64,000 nucleotides of DNA from DATEOR01 sp036279015 (GCA_036279015.1 DASUJY010000088.1:1-64000), one strand, 5' to 3'. Shown: positions 40,240 through 49,970, counted from the first letter of the stretch. The notes: generated by a model not told the origin, from the letters alone. Numbers and translations: made by a program.

Positions 40240-41341
40240 AGCCTACGGAGATGCGCAGGAGCCCGGGGGCGATCCCCGCGGCTGCGAGCTGCTCCTCGCT
40301 GAACTCGCGGTGGCTCGTCGAGGCGGGGTGCGAGACGACGGAGTCGACGCCGCCGAGGCTCGTCGCGCGGCGGCAGAGCTCGAGGTTGTCCATGAAGGCC
40401 TCGCCGGCCGGGCGACCGCCTTCGAGCTCCACGGCCACGATGCCGCCGGGGCCTGCGAGCTGGGCGCGCGCCAGCTCGTACTGCGGATAGCTCTCGAGCC
40501 CGGCGAAGTAGACGCGCGCGACGCGCTCGTGGCCATCGAGGAAGCGGGCGACGGCGAGGCCGTTCTCCGAGTGGCGCTCCATGCGCAGCGCGAGCGTCTT
40601 CAGCCCGCGCCGCAGCAGGAACGCGGGGAAGGCGTCGAGGACGGCGCCCGTGTCGATCACCCAGCGGCGCGCCCGGCGGACGAGCTCCGCGCTCCCCGCG
40701 AGGATCCCGGCGGTGACGTCGTGGTGGCCGTTCAGGTACTTCGTCGCCGACTCGCAGACGAGGTCGGCACCCAGCTCGAGCGGGCGGCAGAGCACCGGCG
40801 ACGCGAACGTGTTGTCGACTACGAGGAGCCCGTCGCCCTTCGTCCCGGCGATCGCCTCGAGGTCGGCGACGGGCAGGCCCGGGTTCGCCATCGTCTCGAC
40901 GTACCTGACGCGCGCCGGCTGCCGCCACGCCTCGAGGTCGGTCGCGTCGACGTAGACCACCTCGACGCCGAGGCGCGTGAGCTGCTGCTCGGCGAAGGCG
41001 TACGTGGCGCCGTAGAGCTGCCGCGCGCAGAGGAGCCTGTCCCCCGGCTCGAGCGTCGTCATGAGCGCGGCCGAGATCGCCGCGACACCGGAGGCGAAGG
41101 CCTGGGCCGCCTCGGCGCCCTCGAGGTCGGCGACGACGCGGTTGAGCTCCTCGACGGTCGGGTTGCGCATGCGCGAGTAGAGGAAGCCGTACTCCTCCTC
41201 GCTCATCACGCGCGCGAACGTGGCGGCGTCGTCGAACGAGAACGTCGTCGCGTTGACGACCGGCTGCACCAGCGGCTCGCCGGGGCCCGGTTCGGCCGGG
41301 CGACCGTGAATCGACCGCGTGGAGAAGCCGCGTCGCGTCAT
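40184..41341 (-). CDS. PLP-dependent trans-sulfuration enzyme (cystathionine gamma-synthase/lyase family)
   Basis: The 385-residue protein has the Cys/Met metabolism PLP-enzyme fold: YSRMRNPT, FASGVAAISA, VDNTFASP and the PLP lysine in ESATKYLNGH. Near the C-terminus SLGGVDSVVSHPASTSH is typical. Members make cystathionine, cleave it, or act as methionine gamma-lyase; sequence alone does not decide. It follows a HAD gene (ATGA overlap) in a leftward set with a cobalamin-type binding protein, which loosely suggests methionine metabolism. Confidence 0.88.
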   Translation of the reverse strand: MTRRGFSTRSIHGRPAEPGPGEPLVQPVVNATTFSFDDAATFARVMSEEEYGFLYSRMRNPTVEELNRVVADLEGAEAAQAFASGVAAISAALMTTLEPGDRLLCARQLYGATYAFAEQQLTRLGVEVVYVDATDLEAWRQPARVRYVETMANPGLPVADLEAIAGTKGDGLLVVDNTFASPVLCRPLELGADLVCESATKYLNGHHDVTAGILAGSAELVRRARRWVIDTGAVLDAFPAFLLRRGLKTLALRMERHSENGLAVARFLDGHERVARVYFAGLESYPQYELARAQLAGPGGIVAVELEGGRPAGEAFMDNLELCRRATSLGGVDSVVSHPASTSHREFSEEQLAAAGIAPGLLRISVGCEDADDIVADLDNALGRL

Positions 41342-41982
41342 AGGCCGAGCCGTTCGGGGAGCGTAGCGAGCGGCGCCTCCTCGAAGGCGAGCCCGGCCGC
41401 TGCCGCACCGGCGCGGTCGACCTCGTCGTCGCCGACGTGCAGGGCCCGAGCGGGGGAGACTCCGAGCCGGTCGAGCGCCTCGGCGAAGACACGCGGGTCA
41501 GGCTTCTCCGCCCCGGCCTCGGCCGAGCTGACGACCGCCGAGAGGAATGGGCCGAGGCCGGCGCGCTCGAGCTGCTCTCCGATCCCCACGTCCCAGTTCG
41601 TCACGCAGGCGAGCTCGAGGCCCGCCCGCCTCAGCCGGGCGAGCGCGGGCACGGCGCCCTCGAGTGGACGGAAGACGAGCGCACGGACGAACGCGGGCGC
41701 GAACTCCGCTGCGTCCAGCTCGGGAGCGACGCCGGTGAGGAACACATCCGTGCAGCGTGTCCGCAGGTCTGCGAGGCTGGCCGTGTCGCGTCCCTCCGAC
41801 TTGTGAACGATGTAGTAGTCGACCTCGGCCGCGAACGCAGCGGCGACCGCCTCGTCTTCGCGCTCGATCCCCCGCTCGCTGAGGGCCGAGCGCAGACGGC
41901 CGACGGGGCTCTCGAGCTCGACGAGCGTGCCGAACGCGTCGATCGTGACGGCGTCGAAGGACGCTGCGTCAGCGGAAGGCAT
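41338..41982 (-). CDS. HAD-superfamily hydrolase
   Basis: The 214-residue protein starts at ATG 41980-41982. Motif I is IDAFGTLVEL (nucleophile Asp), motif II CVTNWD, motif III EKPDPRVF and motif IV GDDEVDRAG, with the usual cap after motif I. It is a phosphatase-like HAD of subfamily I, of unknown substrate. Its start overlaps the upstream lipoprotein gene by 14 nt. Confidence 0.85.
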   Translation of the reverse strand: MPSADAASFDAVTIDAFGTLVELESPVGRLRSALSERGIEREDEAVAAAFAAEVDYYIVHKSEGRDTASLADLRTRCTDVFLTGVAPELDAAEFAPAFVRALVFRPLEGAVPALARLRRAGLELACVTNWDVGIGEQLERAGLGPFLSAVVSSAEAGAEKPDPRVFAEALDRLGVSPARALHVGDDEVDRAGAAAAGLAFEEAPLATLPERLGL

Positions 41983-42889
41983 CGGGGTGCAACGCTCGCG
42001 CGATCGCCTCGAGCCCGTCGGCAACACGCGGGCCGGCCCGGTTGACGAGCGCCGCCGGGACGACCACGAACCGCTTGCGGCGCACCGCCTCGAGCCTTGC
42101 CGTCATCGGATTCGCGCGGAGCGACTGGAGGGTCGTGTCGCTGTCCGACGTGACGAGGAGGAATTCGGGATCGGCGCGGCGCAGCTGGGCCAGTGGATAA
42201 GGGCCCGGTCCGGGGCTCGGACCGGCGACGCTCGCTCCCTTCGCGCGCTTGACGAGGTCGCCCAGCAGCGAGCGGTCGGAGACCGTGATGAAGAAGCCCG
42301 TGTCGACGAAGACGGAGACCGGCTGGACGCCGGCCAGTCGCTCCTGGATCGCCGCTACGTCGTGCTGGATCCGCCCGACGAGCTGCCGCGCCCTGGCCGC
42401 TTCCCCGACGAGGAAGCCGAGGTCGACAGCGGCCTGCTCGACGTTTCGGAGCGATGCGGCCGGCTGGACGTAGACCGCCGCGTCGGCCAGCCGCTCGATG
42501 CGCGCGACGTCGAGCTGGTCGGCCGTCTGCGTCGCGACGACGAGATCCGGGTCGAGCTCGACCGTGCCGTCGACGTCGATATTGCCGGTGCGGCTCACGA
42601 TTCTGCGCGCCTTCGATCCTTCCGGGCGCTTCGTCCCGGCCGGAATGCCCACGACCTCCTCGCCCGCTCCGAGCGCGCCGAGGAGCTCCGCCGAGCCCGG
42701 GTCGAGCGCGACGATCCGCTCAGGTGGGCTCTGGAGCGCCGTCGGGTTGCCGCCCACGCCCTGGACCGTGACCGGATAAGGCTGTGCCAGTGTCCCGACG
42801 GGCTCGTCCCGCTCGCCGCAGCCGGCGCCGGCCAGGGCCGCGAGGAGGAGCGCGCAGGCGAATGGCCGGGAGCGACGCACGACCGGCAC
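41969..42889 (-). CDS. ABC-transporter substrate-binding lipoprotein (BtuF/FhuD-like)
   Basis: The 306-residue protein has a lipoprotein signal peptide ending LAGAGC, the lipobox cysteine near residue 24. The fold is the helix-backbone metal-chelate-binding type (PERIVALDPGSAELLGALGAGEEVVGI, then DLVVATQTADQLDV), as in cobalamin or Fe-siderophore binding proteins. No permease or ATPase gene adjoins it. It lies downstream of mreB (3-nt gap) and upstream of the HAD gene, so it may provide B12 uptake for cells carrying the trans-sulfuration enzyme; this is inference. Confidence 0.82.
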   Translation of the reverse strand: MPVVRRSRPFACALLLAALAGAGCGERDEPVGTLAQPYPVTVQGVGGNPTALQSPPERIVALDPGSAELLGALGAGEEVVGIPAGTKRPEGSKARRIVSRTGNIDVDGTVELDPDLVVATQTADQLDVARIERLADAAVYVQPAASLRNVEQAAVDLGFLVGEAARARQLVGRIQHDVAAIQERLAGVQPVSVFVDTGFFITVSDRSLLGDLVKRAKGASVAGPSPGPGPYPLAQLRRADPEFLLVTSDSDTTLQSLRANPMTARLEAVRRKRFVVVPAALVNRAGPRVADGLEAIARALHPDAFR

Positions 42890-42892
42890 TAT

Positions 42893-43954
42893 TCACCATC
42901 TACGGCGAAACGCGGTGGCCCTTGGCACTGCACGCCGGCGTCGTGACGTCGCCCGAACAGGCGGTTCCTCGAGGCTGAGGCCGGCTCCGATAGCCACGCA
43001 CGTGAGCGGCGATTCGGCGGTCATGACGGTTAGGCCCGTCTCGTTGCGAAGGCGCTCGTCGAGGCCACGGAGGAGGGTGCCGCCGCCCACCAACACGAGG
43101 CCGCGCTGCATGACGTCGGCGGCAAGCTCGGCCGGGGCCTGCTCCAGAGCTCCTTTCGTCGCCGCGAGGATCTGCCCGACCGTCCCGTCCAACGCCTCGC
43201 GCACTTCCGCTCCGGTCAGGCTTGCTCTGCGCAGGGTGCCGGTACCGAAGTCGCGTCCGCGGATCTCGGCCTCCTCGTCCTCGGCGAGCGGCCAGGCGGA
43301 GCCGATCGCAAGCTTGACCTGCTCGGCAGCATCGCCTCCGACGAGTAGGCGATGGCGGTTCTTCGCATGGCGGACGATCGCGTCGTCCATCTCATAGCCG
43401 CCGACGCGGAGCGAGTCTGAGACTGCCAGCGCTCCGAGTGACGTGATCGCGACCTCCGTCGTTCCGCCGCCGACGTCGACGACCATGCTTCCGACCGGCT
43501 CTGCGACGGGCAGGCCTGCGCCGATCGCGGCGGCCATCGCCTCCTCGATCAGCGAGACCGCGCTGGCCCCGGCAGCCAGCGTTGCATCCTCGACTGCGTC
43601 CCGTTCGACGCCGGTCAGTCCACTGGGCACACAAAGAACGACCCGCGGGCGCCGGAGGCCGCGCTTGCCGATTGCCTTTCGAATGAAGTGGCGAAGCATC
43701 TGTTCCGTCACGTCGAAATCCGCGATGACGCCGTGGCGAAGCGGCCGCGTCGCACGGATCGAGGCCGGAGTGCGGCCGATCATCTCTCTCGCCTGCTCTC
43801 CGACGGCAAGGACCTCGTTCGTTTCGTCGTCGACGGCGATGACGGATGGCTCGAAGAGGACGATGCCTTCGCCCTGGACGAAGACGACCGTGTTCGCCGT
43901 TCCGAGATCGACGGCCAGACTGCCACCGATGCCGCCAAGTAGACGTGAAAGCAA
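42893..43954 (-). CDS. mreB: Rod shape-determining protein MreB
   Basis: From TTG 43952-43954 the protein has 353 residues. It has the actin-fold motifs AVDLGTANTVVF (phosphate 1), VVDVGGGTTEVAI (phosphate 2) and VLVGGGTLLRG (adenosine). The TTG was chosen because GAGGAG lies 10 nt upstream and the length fits MreB; a longer frame to 44068 would add an unlikely basic leader. MreB filaments guide lateral wall synthesis, so cells are probably rods. mreC, mreD and rodA are not adjacent, although a class A PBP is 1.5 kb away. Confidence 0.9.
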   Translation of the reverse strand: MLSRLLGGIGGSLAVDLGTANTVVFVQGEGIVLFEPSVIAVDDETNEVLAVGEQAREMIGRTPASIRATRPLRHGVIADFDVTEQMLRHFIRKAIGKRGLRRPRVVLCVPSGLTGVERDAVEDATLAAGASAVSLIEEAMAAAIGAGLPVAEPVGSMVVDVGGGTTEVAITSLGALAVSDSLRVGGYEMDDAIVRHAKNRHRLLVGGDAAEQVKLAIGSAWPLAEDEEAEIRGRDFGTGTLRRASLTGAEVREALDGTVGQILAATKGALEQAPAELAADVMQRGLVLVGGGTLLRGLDERLRNETGLTVMTAESPLTCVAIGAGLSLEEPPVRATSRRRRAVPRATAFRRRW

Positions 43955-44240
43955 TCTGGAGTCGCTCCTCGCGCGAAAGGTACCGGCGCGCCGATCTTCG
44001 CCTCCTCTCGGCCCGACCCTGCCGGCGATTCGCCCGAGTTTTGGCAGCGGGCGTGCCAGGGAATCCAACCTTTAGAGGTCTGCGGCAGCGAGAGCCGGGC
44101 TCTAGCCTCGTTCCCGGGGGCGACGCCGAGGAGTTGGCCGCAGCTTCTCGGCTGAGCCCGGCTCTGGAAAAGCCGGCCCGGAAGCACCGAACCCCTACAC
44201 TCCTCGCGAGTCACTCGCTACAGCAAGGCCATTCACGTCT
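43955..44240. other. Divergent intergenic region between mreB and the DUF2203 gene
   Basis: This 286-nt stretch holds no gene I can support. It contains the inverted repeat AGAGCCGGGCTCT near 44089-44101 and a related GAGCCCGGCTCT near 44154-44165, plus a TACACT box at about 44193 facing the DUF2203 gene. Both mreB and the rightward genes are probably started here. Confidence 0.45.
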
Positions 44241-44645
44241 GTGCGCCTCTTCACTGAGGAGGAAGCGAACGCCGCGCTCGATGTCGTCGCTCCGCTCGTC
44301 GAGCGTCTTGTCTCCGCACGGCGCCGCTTTCTCGCAGCGGGCCGCCGATTGGGTCTCCTGCGCTCACGGGTGGCCGGGAACGGAGGCGGGCTCGATCCTG
44401 CCCAGGTCGAGGAGGCGCAGAGGGCCGCCGAGGAAGTGGCGGGCGAGGTGGGACGCCTCGTGGCCGAGCTCGAAGCCGCCGGGGTGCAGGTGAAGGACCT
44501 CGACCGAGGTCTCGTCGACTTTCCGGCCCGCCACCCCGAAAGCGGCGAGCTCGTGCTGCTCTGCTGGCACCACGGCGAGGAGCGGGTCGCCTTCTGGCAC
44601 GGGGTCGAAGAGGGATTCGCGGGCAGGAAGCCGCTGCCGTTCTAG
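44241..44645 (+). CDS. DUF2203 family protein
   Basis: The 134-residue protein begins RLFTEEEANAALDVVAPLVERL, a helical DUF2203 signature, and ends with GLVDFPARHPESGELVLLCWHHGEERVAFWHGVEEGF. The function is unknown; the family occurs in actinobacteria, Chloroflexi and Deinococcus relatives. The start is GTG 44241. Confidence 0.8.
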   Translation: MRLFTEEEANAALDVVAPLVERLVSARRRFLAAGRRLGLLRSRVAGNGGGLDPAQVEEAQRAAEEVAGEVGRLVAELEAAGVQVKDLDRGLVDFPARHPESGELVLLCWHHGEERVAFWHGVEEGFAGRKPLPF

Positions 44646-44658
44646 AGAACTGACGCCC

Positions 44659-45411
44659 GTGAGCGAATTCTGGCAGCACGTCCTCGTCGCGGGCATCGTC
44701 GTCCTCTTGACACTCGCGCTCGCGCGGCTGCTCGACCGGGCGCTCGTCCGCCGGCTCAAGCTGAGCCCGGACGTCATGACGCGCTACAGCGTCGTCAGGC
44801 GCACCATCGTGGCTGCCGTCGTCGTCGTCGGCGGCCTCTCCGCGCTGCTCGTCATCCCCGAGGTCCGGGCGGTCGCGAGCTCGATCCTCGCCTCGTCGGC
44901 CGTGATCGCGATCATCATCGGCTTCGCCGCCCAGTCGACCCTCTCGAACGTGGTTGCCGGGATCCTGATCGCGTTTACCCAGCCGCTTCGGCTCGGCGAC
45001 CAGGTCGAGGTCGGGACCGCAGTCGGAACGGTCGAGGAGATCGGCCTCATCTACACGCTCGTGAGGTCCCCCGAGGGCGCCCGCTACCACGTGCCGAACA
45101 CCCGCATGGCCTCGGATACCATTCGGAACGCCACACTTCAGAGCTTCGAGCACCGAGCCCGGATCACGATCCCCGTACCGCTTGGAAGCAACCTCGAGCG
45201 GGTACGCGACATCCTTGTGGAGGAGGCGCGCAGGGCGCCTGAGGCGATGCCAGACAAAGAGCCCGTAGCGACGCTGACCCAGCTGGAGGGGACGACGGTT
45301 CTCTTCACGGTCGACTCGTGGGCCACGAGCGTCCGCCGGGCCGGCAAGCTCGCCGCCGACCTGCGCCTGGCCGCGTACGACCGGCTGCGGGCCGAGGGGA
45401 TCTACGCCTGA
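44659..45411 (+). CDS. Small-conductance mechanosensitive channel (MscS family)
   Basis: The 250-residue protein has two or three membrane segments (QHVLVAGIVVLLTLALARLL; TIVAAVVVVGGLSALLVI), then the pore helix and beta domain (AIIIGFAAQSTLSNVVAGILI, FTQPLRLGDQVEVGTAVGTVEEIGL), and a short cytoplasmic vestibule. It releases solutes under osmotic down-shock, fitting the trehalose genes at 57-59 kb as another osmotic-stress function. It starts at GTG 44659 and ends TGATG with the PBP start. Confidence 0.9.
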   Translation: MSEFWQHVLVAGIVVLLTLALARLLDRALVRRLKLSPDVMTRYSVVRRTIVAAVVVVGGLSALLVIPEVRAVASSILASSAVIAIIIGFAAQSTLSNVVAGILIAFTQPLRLGDQVEVGTAVGTVEEIGLIYTLVRSPEGARYHVPNTRMASDTIRNATLQSFEHRARITIPVPLGSNLERVRDILVEEARRAPEAMPDKEPVATLTQLEGTTVLFTVDSWATSVRRAGKLAADLRLAAYDRLRAEGIYA

Positions 45412-47540
45412 TGGCCGGAAACGGCAACGGGAACGGCAGGGGAGGAGCACCCCTCTATCCGGCGCACAGGCGACGCCGCCGCCGGCACAGGAGAAAGCGC
45501 GAAAAGATCACCTCGCGCCGCTTCGCCGTCCTGCTCGCCGTCGTGATCGTCGGCGGGGCGATCGCCACGTTCGTCGCCGCGACGGTGACGGGCGCAGCGG
45601 GAATCCTGAACAACTGCAGCCTGACCTCGCTGAAGCCGGTCGCGATCGGCGCGAACTCCTTCGTCTACGCCGCCGACGGGTCGGTGCTCGGAGCGATCCC
45701 CGCGGAGCGGAACCGCCAGCCGGTCACCCTCTCGCGCATCTCGCACTGGGTGACGAGCGCGACAGTGGACGTCGAGGACCGGCGCTTCTACGAGCACGGC
45801 GGGATCGACTGGGAGGGCGTCGCCCGCGCCGCGGTCGAGAACCTGAAGAGCGGCCACATCGTCCAGGGCGGCTCGACGATCACGCAGCAGCTCGTGCGGA
45901 ACCTCTACATCGGCAAGGAGGTCTCGCTCGACCGGAAGATCAAGGAGGCCTGCCTCGCCCAGAAGGTCGAGGACGAGCACACGAAGGACTGGATCCTGGC
46001 GAGCTACCTCAACCAGGTCTACTTCGGCAACCATGCCTACGGCGTCGAGGCCGCCGCGCAGACCTACTTCTCGCGTCACGCAGCCGACCTGAACCTCGTT
46101 CAGGCAGCGCTGATCGCCGGGCTGCCACAGGCGCCCTCGCAGTACGACCCGTTCCAGCGCCCGGCCGAGGCGGTCGCGAGGCGGAACGAAGTCCTGGGCG
46201 CGATGCAGTCCGCCGGGGACATCACGGCCGAGCAGTACCAGCGCGCCGCCGCCTCGCGCCTGCGGCTCAACGCGGGCCACATCTACACGAAGATCCGCGA
46301 GCCGTACTTCTTCAGCTACGTGCGCGAGCAGCTGATCGCCAAGTACGGCGCGAACACGGTCCGTGGCGGCGGCCTCAGGGTCTACACGACGATCGTCCCG
46401 CGCTACCAGACGCTCGCCGAGAACGCAATGAAGGGCACTCTCAACCTGAGCACGGACCCGGCCTCCGCGCTCGTCTCGATCAACCCGAAGAACGGGGCGA
46501 TCAGGGCTATGACGGCCGTCATCCCGGGCAAGAAGCACACCCAGTTCAACCTTGCCGCGCAGGGCCGGCGGCAGGCGGGCTCGTCGTTCAAGACCTTCGT
46601 GCTCACGGAGGCCATCCGGGAGGGCATCAACCCCGACACGACGATGTACCTGTCGGCGCCCTTCCACTGGCAGCCGGACCCGGAGAGCGAGCCCTGGGAC
46701 GTCTCGACGTATGCCGGCGATTACTACGGGCCCTCGACGATCACACAATCGACGCTCCGTTCTGACAACACCGTCTACGCGCGGCTGACGCTCGATCTCG
46801 GCCCGGAGAAGATCGTCACTCTCGCGCACAAGATGGGGATCAAGACGAAGCTCCAGCCGGTGGCCTCGGTCGGTCTTGGCTCCAACTCGGTCGGCGTGCT
46901 CGAGATGGCCTCCGCCTACGCGACGATCGCGGCGGGCGGCGTCTACTCCGAGCCGATGGCGATCCGCAAGGTGATCCTCCCCGGCGGCGAGGTCGATCGC
47001 GGCGCAGGGTGGGGGCGCGTGAAGCAGAAGCGCGTGTTCTCGGACGGCGTCGCCTACCAGGTCGCCCGCATCCTCAAGCTGAACATGCAGGCGGGCACGG
47101 GCACGGGTGCCAACCCGGGCTTCCCGGCCGGCGGCAAGACGGGCACGACCGACGACTTCGGTGACGCCTGGTTCGCCGGCATCACGACGACCGCCTCCAC
47201 CGTCGTCTGGGTCGGGTACCCGAACGCGAAGATTCCGATGACCTCCGTGCACGGCATCAGGGTCGCCGGCGCCACCTTCCCCGCGACGATCTGGCGGCTC
47301 TTCATGACCGGTGCGTTCGCGAAGAATCCGCCCGCCGACTGGCCGCTGCCCGAGCATCCGGTCGTCTGGCAGCCGTTCGAGGGCCAGTACGAGTACGTGG
47401 GCCCGCCCCCGGGTGCGTCCGGGTCGACCGAGACGGAGAAGGACAAGAAGAAGGACAAGGACAAGGGCGGTGACACCGGCGGCGAACCGACGGAGCCGGC
47501 GAGTACCGAAGAGCCGCCCGGCACCGACACTACGGGTTGA
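45411..47540 (+). CDS. Class A penicillin-binding protein (PBP1a-like)
   Basis: The 709-residue protein has a basic cytoplasmic tail, one membrane segment (about 38-60) and a GT51 glycosyltransferase domain with catalytic EDRRFYEHGG and GGSTITQQLVRN. The transpeptidase domain carries SSFK (SxxK), SDN (SxN) and KTGTT, followed by a Lys/Glu/Thr-rich, low-complexity C-tail from about residue 665. It polymerises and cross-links peptidoglycan and is a beta-lactam target. The next gene overlaps its stop as TTGA. Confidence 0.94.
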   Translation: MAGNGNGNGRGGAPLYPAHRRRRRRHRRKREKITSRRFAVLLAVVIVGGAIATFVAATVTGAAGILNNCSLTSLKPVAIGANSFVYAADGSVLGAIPAERNRQPVTLSRISHWVTSATVDVEDRRFYEHGGIDWEGVARAAVENLKSGHIVQGGSTITQQLVRNLYIGKEVSLDRKIKEACLAQKVEDEHTKDWILASYLNQVYFGNHAYGVEAAAQTYFSRHAADLNLVQAALIAGLPQAPSQYDPFQRPAEAVARRNEVLGAMQSAGDITAEQYQRAAASRLRLNAGHIYTKIREPYFFSYVREQLIAKYGANTVRGGGLRVYTTIVPRYQTLAENAMKGTLNLSTDPASALVSINPKNGAIRAMTAVIPGKKHTQFNLAAQGRRQAGSSFKTFVLTEAIREGINPDTTMYLSAPFHWQPDPESEPWDVSTYAGDYYGPSTITQSTLRSDNTVYARLTLDLGPEKIVTLAHKMGIKTKLQPVASVGLGSNSVGVLEMASAYATIAAGGVYSEPMAIRKVILPGGEVDRGAGWGRVKQKRVFSDGVAYQVARILKLNMQAGTGTGANPGFPAGGKTGTTDDFGDAWFAGITTTASTVVWVGYPNAKIPMTSVHGIRVAGATFPATIWRLFMTGAFAKNPPADWPLPEHPVVWQPFEGQYEYVGPPPGASGSTETEKDKKKDKDKGGDTGGEPTEPASTEEPPGTDTTG

Positions 47541-48751
47541 GCGTCTCGGGACGGGCGGCGCTCGCCGCCGGAGGCGCCTGCCTGCTTCTCGTAGCGGCGG
47601 CGGTCGCCTGCGCCTGGCCGCAGAACTCGCTCCTCACTCCCGATCACTCCGCGGGGACGACGCGCTGGTCGTGGATCTACCTCGGCTGCCTCGCCGCGGC
47701 CTTCGCGGCCTACCTCGCAGGGCTCGCGGCGCTCCGGCGCCGGAGGCCAGGCATCAGGGCCGTCGTCGCCCTCGCCGCTGCGATCCAGCTCGCCCCGCTC
47801 GCCGCGCCCGTCCTTCTTTCCACGGACGTCTACACCTACTGGGACTACGGCCGCCTGGCCGCGGTCCACGGCGCCAACCCCTACGAGGACGAACCGGCCG
47901 CCTTTCCCGCCGGCCCCGCCTTCGCGCGCATGGGGGCCGACTGGCGGGAGACGACGACCGTCTACGGGCCCGCCTTCACCCTGGCATCCGAGGGCCATGC
48001 GGCGGTGGTCGGCAGGTCTCCCGAGGCGGCGGCGTGGCTCTACAAGGGCCTGGCTGCGCTCGCCATGCTCGTCCTCATCTTCCTGGCGGCCCGGCTCGGG
48101 CGAGCGCCGGCCTTCGCGGCCGCCTTCGTCGGCTGGAACCCCCTCCTCGCCGTGCACTTCGCGGGGGGCGGGCACAACGACGCCTGGATGATGGCGCTGT
48201 TCGTCGGAGCGCTCGCCCTGGGCGCCTCGGGCAGGCGGCAGTGGGCTGGAGCCGCCTGGGTCGGCGCGATCGCGGTCAAGTGGGTCGCCGTCGTCTTCCT
48301 GCCGCTCCGGGCGCTCGAGGCGCGGGCGACGGGCCGGCAGGTCGGCCACCTCGGCTTCGCGGCGGCCGCGGCCCTCGTGATCGCGCTCGCGACGTGGCGC
48401 TACGGGCTCCACTGGCTCGGGGCCTTCGGCCCCCTGGCGAAGAACCTGGGCGAGGGCGCTCACTTCAGCATCCCCTCGCGCCTCGACTCGATCGGCCTGC
48501 CGCGCGATGCCGCGATCGCCCTCCTGGCGACCCTCTTCGGCCTCGCCTACCTCTGGCTCCTGCGGGAAGCCTGGCGCGGCCGGGCCCGGCTCGCTCTCTG
48601 CGCGGGCCTTCTCCTCCTCGCGACGCCGTGGCTCGTCGCCTGGTATGCCGTCTGGGCCGTCCCCCTCGCGGCGATCGAAGAGGATCGCTGGGGCCGTCTC
48701 CTCGCCCTCGCTCTCAGCGCCTATCTGCTCCGAAACGCGGTCCCCCTATAG
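47537..48751 (+). CDS. GT-C type membrane glycosyltransferase (GT87/mannosyltransferase-like)
   Basis: The 404-residue protein has about 10 membrane segments. STDVYTYWDYGRLAAVHGANPYE after the second or third segment is the hallmark loop of polyprenol-phosphate-mannose-dependent alpha-mannosyltransferases and GT87 enzymes, with the catalytic Asp first. WNPLLAVHFAGGGHNDAW is also typical. It may mannosylate a lipoglycan or cell-wall glycan. It starts at TTG 47537, coupled to the PBP. Confidence 0.75.
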   Translation: MSVSGRAALAAGGACLLLVAAAVACAWPQNSLLTPDHSAGTTRWSWIYLGCLAAAFAAYLAGLAALRRRRPGIRAVVALAAAIQLAPLAAPVLLSTDVYTYWDYGRLAAVHGANPYEDEPAAFPAGPAFARMGADWRETTTVYGPAFTLASEGHAAVVGRSPEAAAWLYKGLAALAMLVLIFLAARLGRAPAFAAAFVGWNPLLAVHFAGGGHNDAWMMALFVGALALGASGRRQWAGAAWVGAIAVKWVAVVFLPLRALEARATGRQVGHLGFAAAAALVIALATWRYGLHWLGAFGPLAKNLGEGAHFSIPSRLDSIGLPRDAAIALLATLFGLAYLWLLREAWRGRARLALCAGLLLLATPWLVAWYAVWAVPLAAIEEDRWGRLLALALSAYLLRNAVPL

Positions 48752-48754
48752 CCT
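48749..48754 (+). promoter_or_regulatory. Putative -10 box of moeA
   Basis: TAGCCT (within CCTATAGCCTTG) starts at the preceding stop codon and lies 7 nt before the moeA GTG, consistent with a leaderless message. Confidence 0.4.
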
Positions 48755-48761
48755 TGCGACC

Positions 48762-49970
48762 GTGAGCACGGCGACCGAGCTCCACTCCGTCTCCGAGGCC
48801 CAGCGGCTGGTGCTGGAGCGGGCCAAGCCGCTCGCCGCGGAACGCGTGCCGGTCGAGCGGGCCGCCGGGCGCGTGCTCGCAGAGCCGGTGTCGGCCGTCA
48901 CCGATTTGCCTCCGTTTCCGAGCTCCGCGATGGATGGATTCGCCGTCCGGGCGCAGGACGCGGGTGCAGGCGCGCGTCTCCCCGTGGTCGCCCGGATCGC
49001 GGCCGGAGGACCGGCTGATCGGCCTCTCTCCCCGGGCGAGGCGATGGGGATCTCGACCGGCGGCGCAGTCCCGGACGGCGCCGACACGGTCGTCCCGCTC
49101 GAGCTCGTCGAGGATTCCGGGGACGCGATCGAGATCGGAGAGGCCGTCGCGCCGGGCTCGAACGTGCGCCCCCGCGGAAGCGATGTCCGCACGGGGGACA
49201 CCGTCCTCGAGCCGGGCCTTCGCCTCGGCCCCGCCCAGGTCGGCGCGCTCGCCGCGGCGGGAGTGCACGAGGTGCAGTGCAGCAAGCGCCCGCGGGTCGG
49301 GATCCTCGTCACCGGGTCGGAGCTCGTGGCGCCGGGCGAGCCGCTCGCACCCGGGCAGATCTACGAGTCGAACGGCCTTCTCCTCGCCACCGCCCTCCAG
49401 CTGGCGGGCGCGGTGCCCGCCCAGCTCGGGGTCGTCGGCGACGACGCGGCCGAGCTCCAACGCGCCATGGAGCGGGCGCTCCTGGGCTTCGACATGCTCG
49501 TCACGTCGGGTGGAGCCTCGGTGGGCCCCCACGACCTCGTGCGGGAGACGCAGGGCGGGCTGCGCGTCGAGGAGGTCTTCTGGGGCGTCGCGGTGAAGCC
49601 CGGGAAGCCGGTCGCGTTCGGGATGCGGCGCGACCACATGGTCTTCAACCTCCCCGGCAACCCGGTCTCCGTGCTCGTCACCTTCGAGCTCTTCGTCCGT
49701 CCCGCGGTGAACGCCCTTCTCGGCCTGCCGGACCCCGAGCCTCACTATCGGGAGGGAGTGCTGGCGGCCGCCGTGACGCGGAACGGCGCGCGGGACGAGT
49801 TCGTACGGGCTCGCTCTCGGCGGGAGGGCGAGCGGGTCGTCCTCGAGCCGCTCGCCGGGCAGGAGTCCCACATGATCGCGCGGGCCGGGCGGGCCGACGC
49901 CCTCGTCGCGGTCGAGGCCGGGGACGGCGAGATCGCTGCCGGCTCGCCGGTGCGGTACCTGGCGCTCTAG
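48762..49970 (+). CDS. moeA: Molybdopterin molybdenumtransferase MoeA
   Basis: The 402-residue protein has the MoeA layout: LPPFPSSAMDGFAVRAQD, the MoCF-biosynthesis domain with TGSELV and TSGGASVGPHD, and NLPGNPVSVLVTFE, then the C-terminal domain IV (VRARSRREGE, GQESHMIARAGRADAL). It inserts molybdate into adenylated molybdopterin. The MoaC and MoaB genes lie about 10 kb downstream on the same strand. The stop overlaps the convergent M28 gene in a shared CTAG. Confidence 0.93.
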   Translation: MSTATELHSVSEAQRLVLERAKPLAAERVPVERAAGRVLAEPVSAVTDLPPFPSSAMDGFAVRAQDAGAGARLPVVARIAAGGPADRPLSPGEAMGISTGGAVPDGADTVVPLELVEDSGDAIEIGEAVAPGSNVRPRGSDVRTGDTVLEPGLRLGPAQVGALAAAGVHEVQCSKRPRVGILVTGSELVAPGEPLAPGQIYESNGLLLATALQLAGAVPAQLGVVGDDAAELQRAMERALLGFDMLVTSGGASVGPHDLVRETQGGLRVEEVFWGVAVKPGKPVAFGMRRDHMVFNLPGNPVSVLVTFELFVRPAVNALLGLPDPEPHYREGVLAAAVTRNGARDEFVRARSRREGERVVLEPLAGQESHMIARAGRADALVAVEAGDGEIAAGSPVRYLAL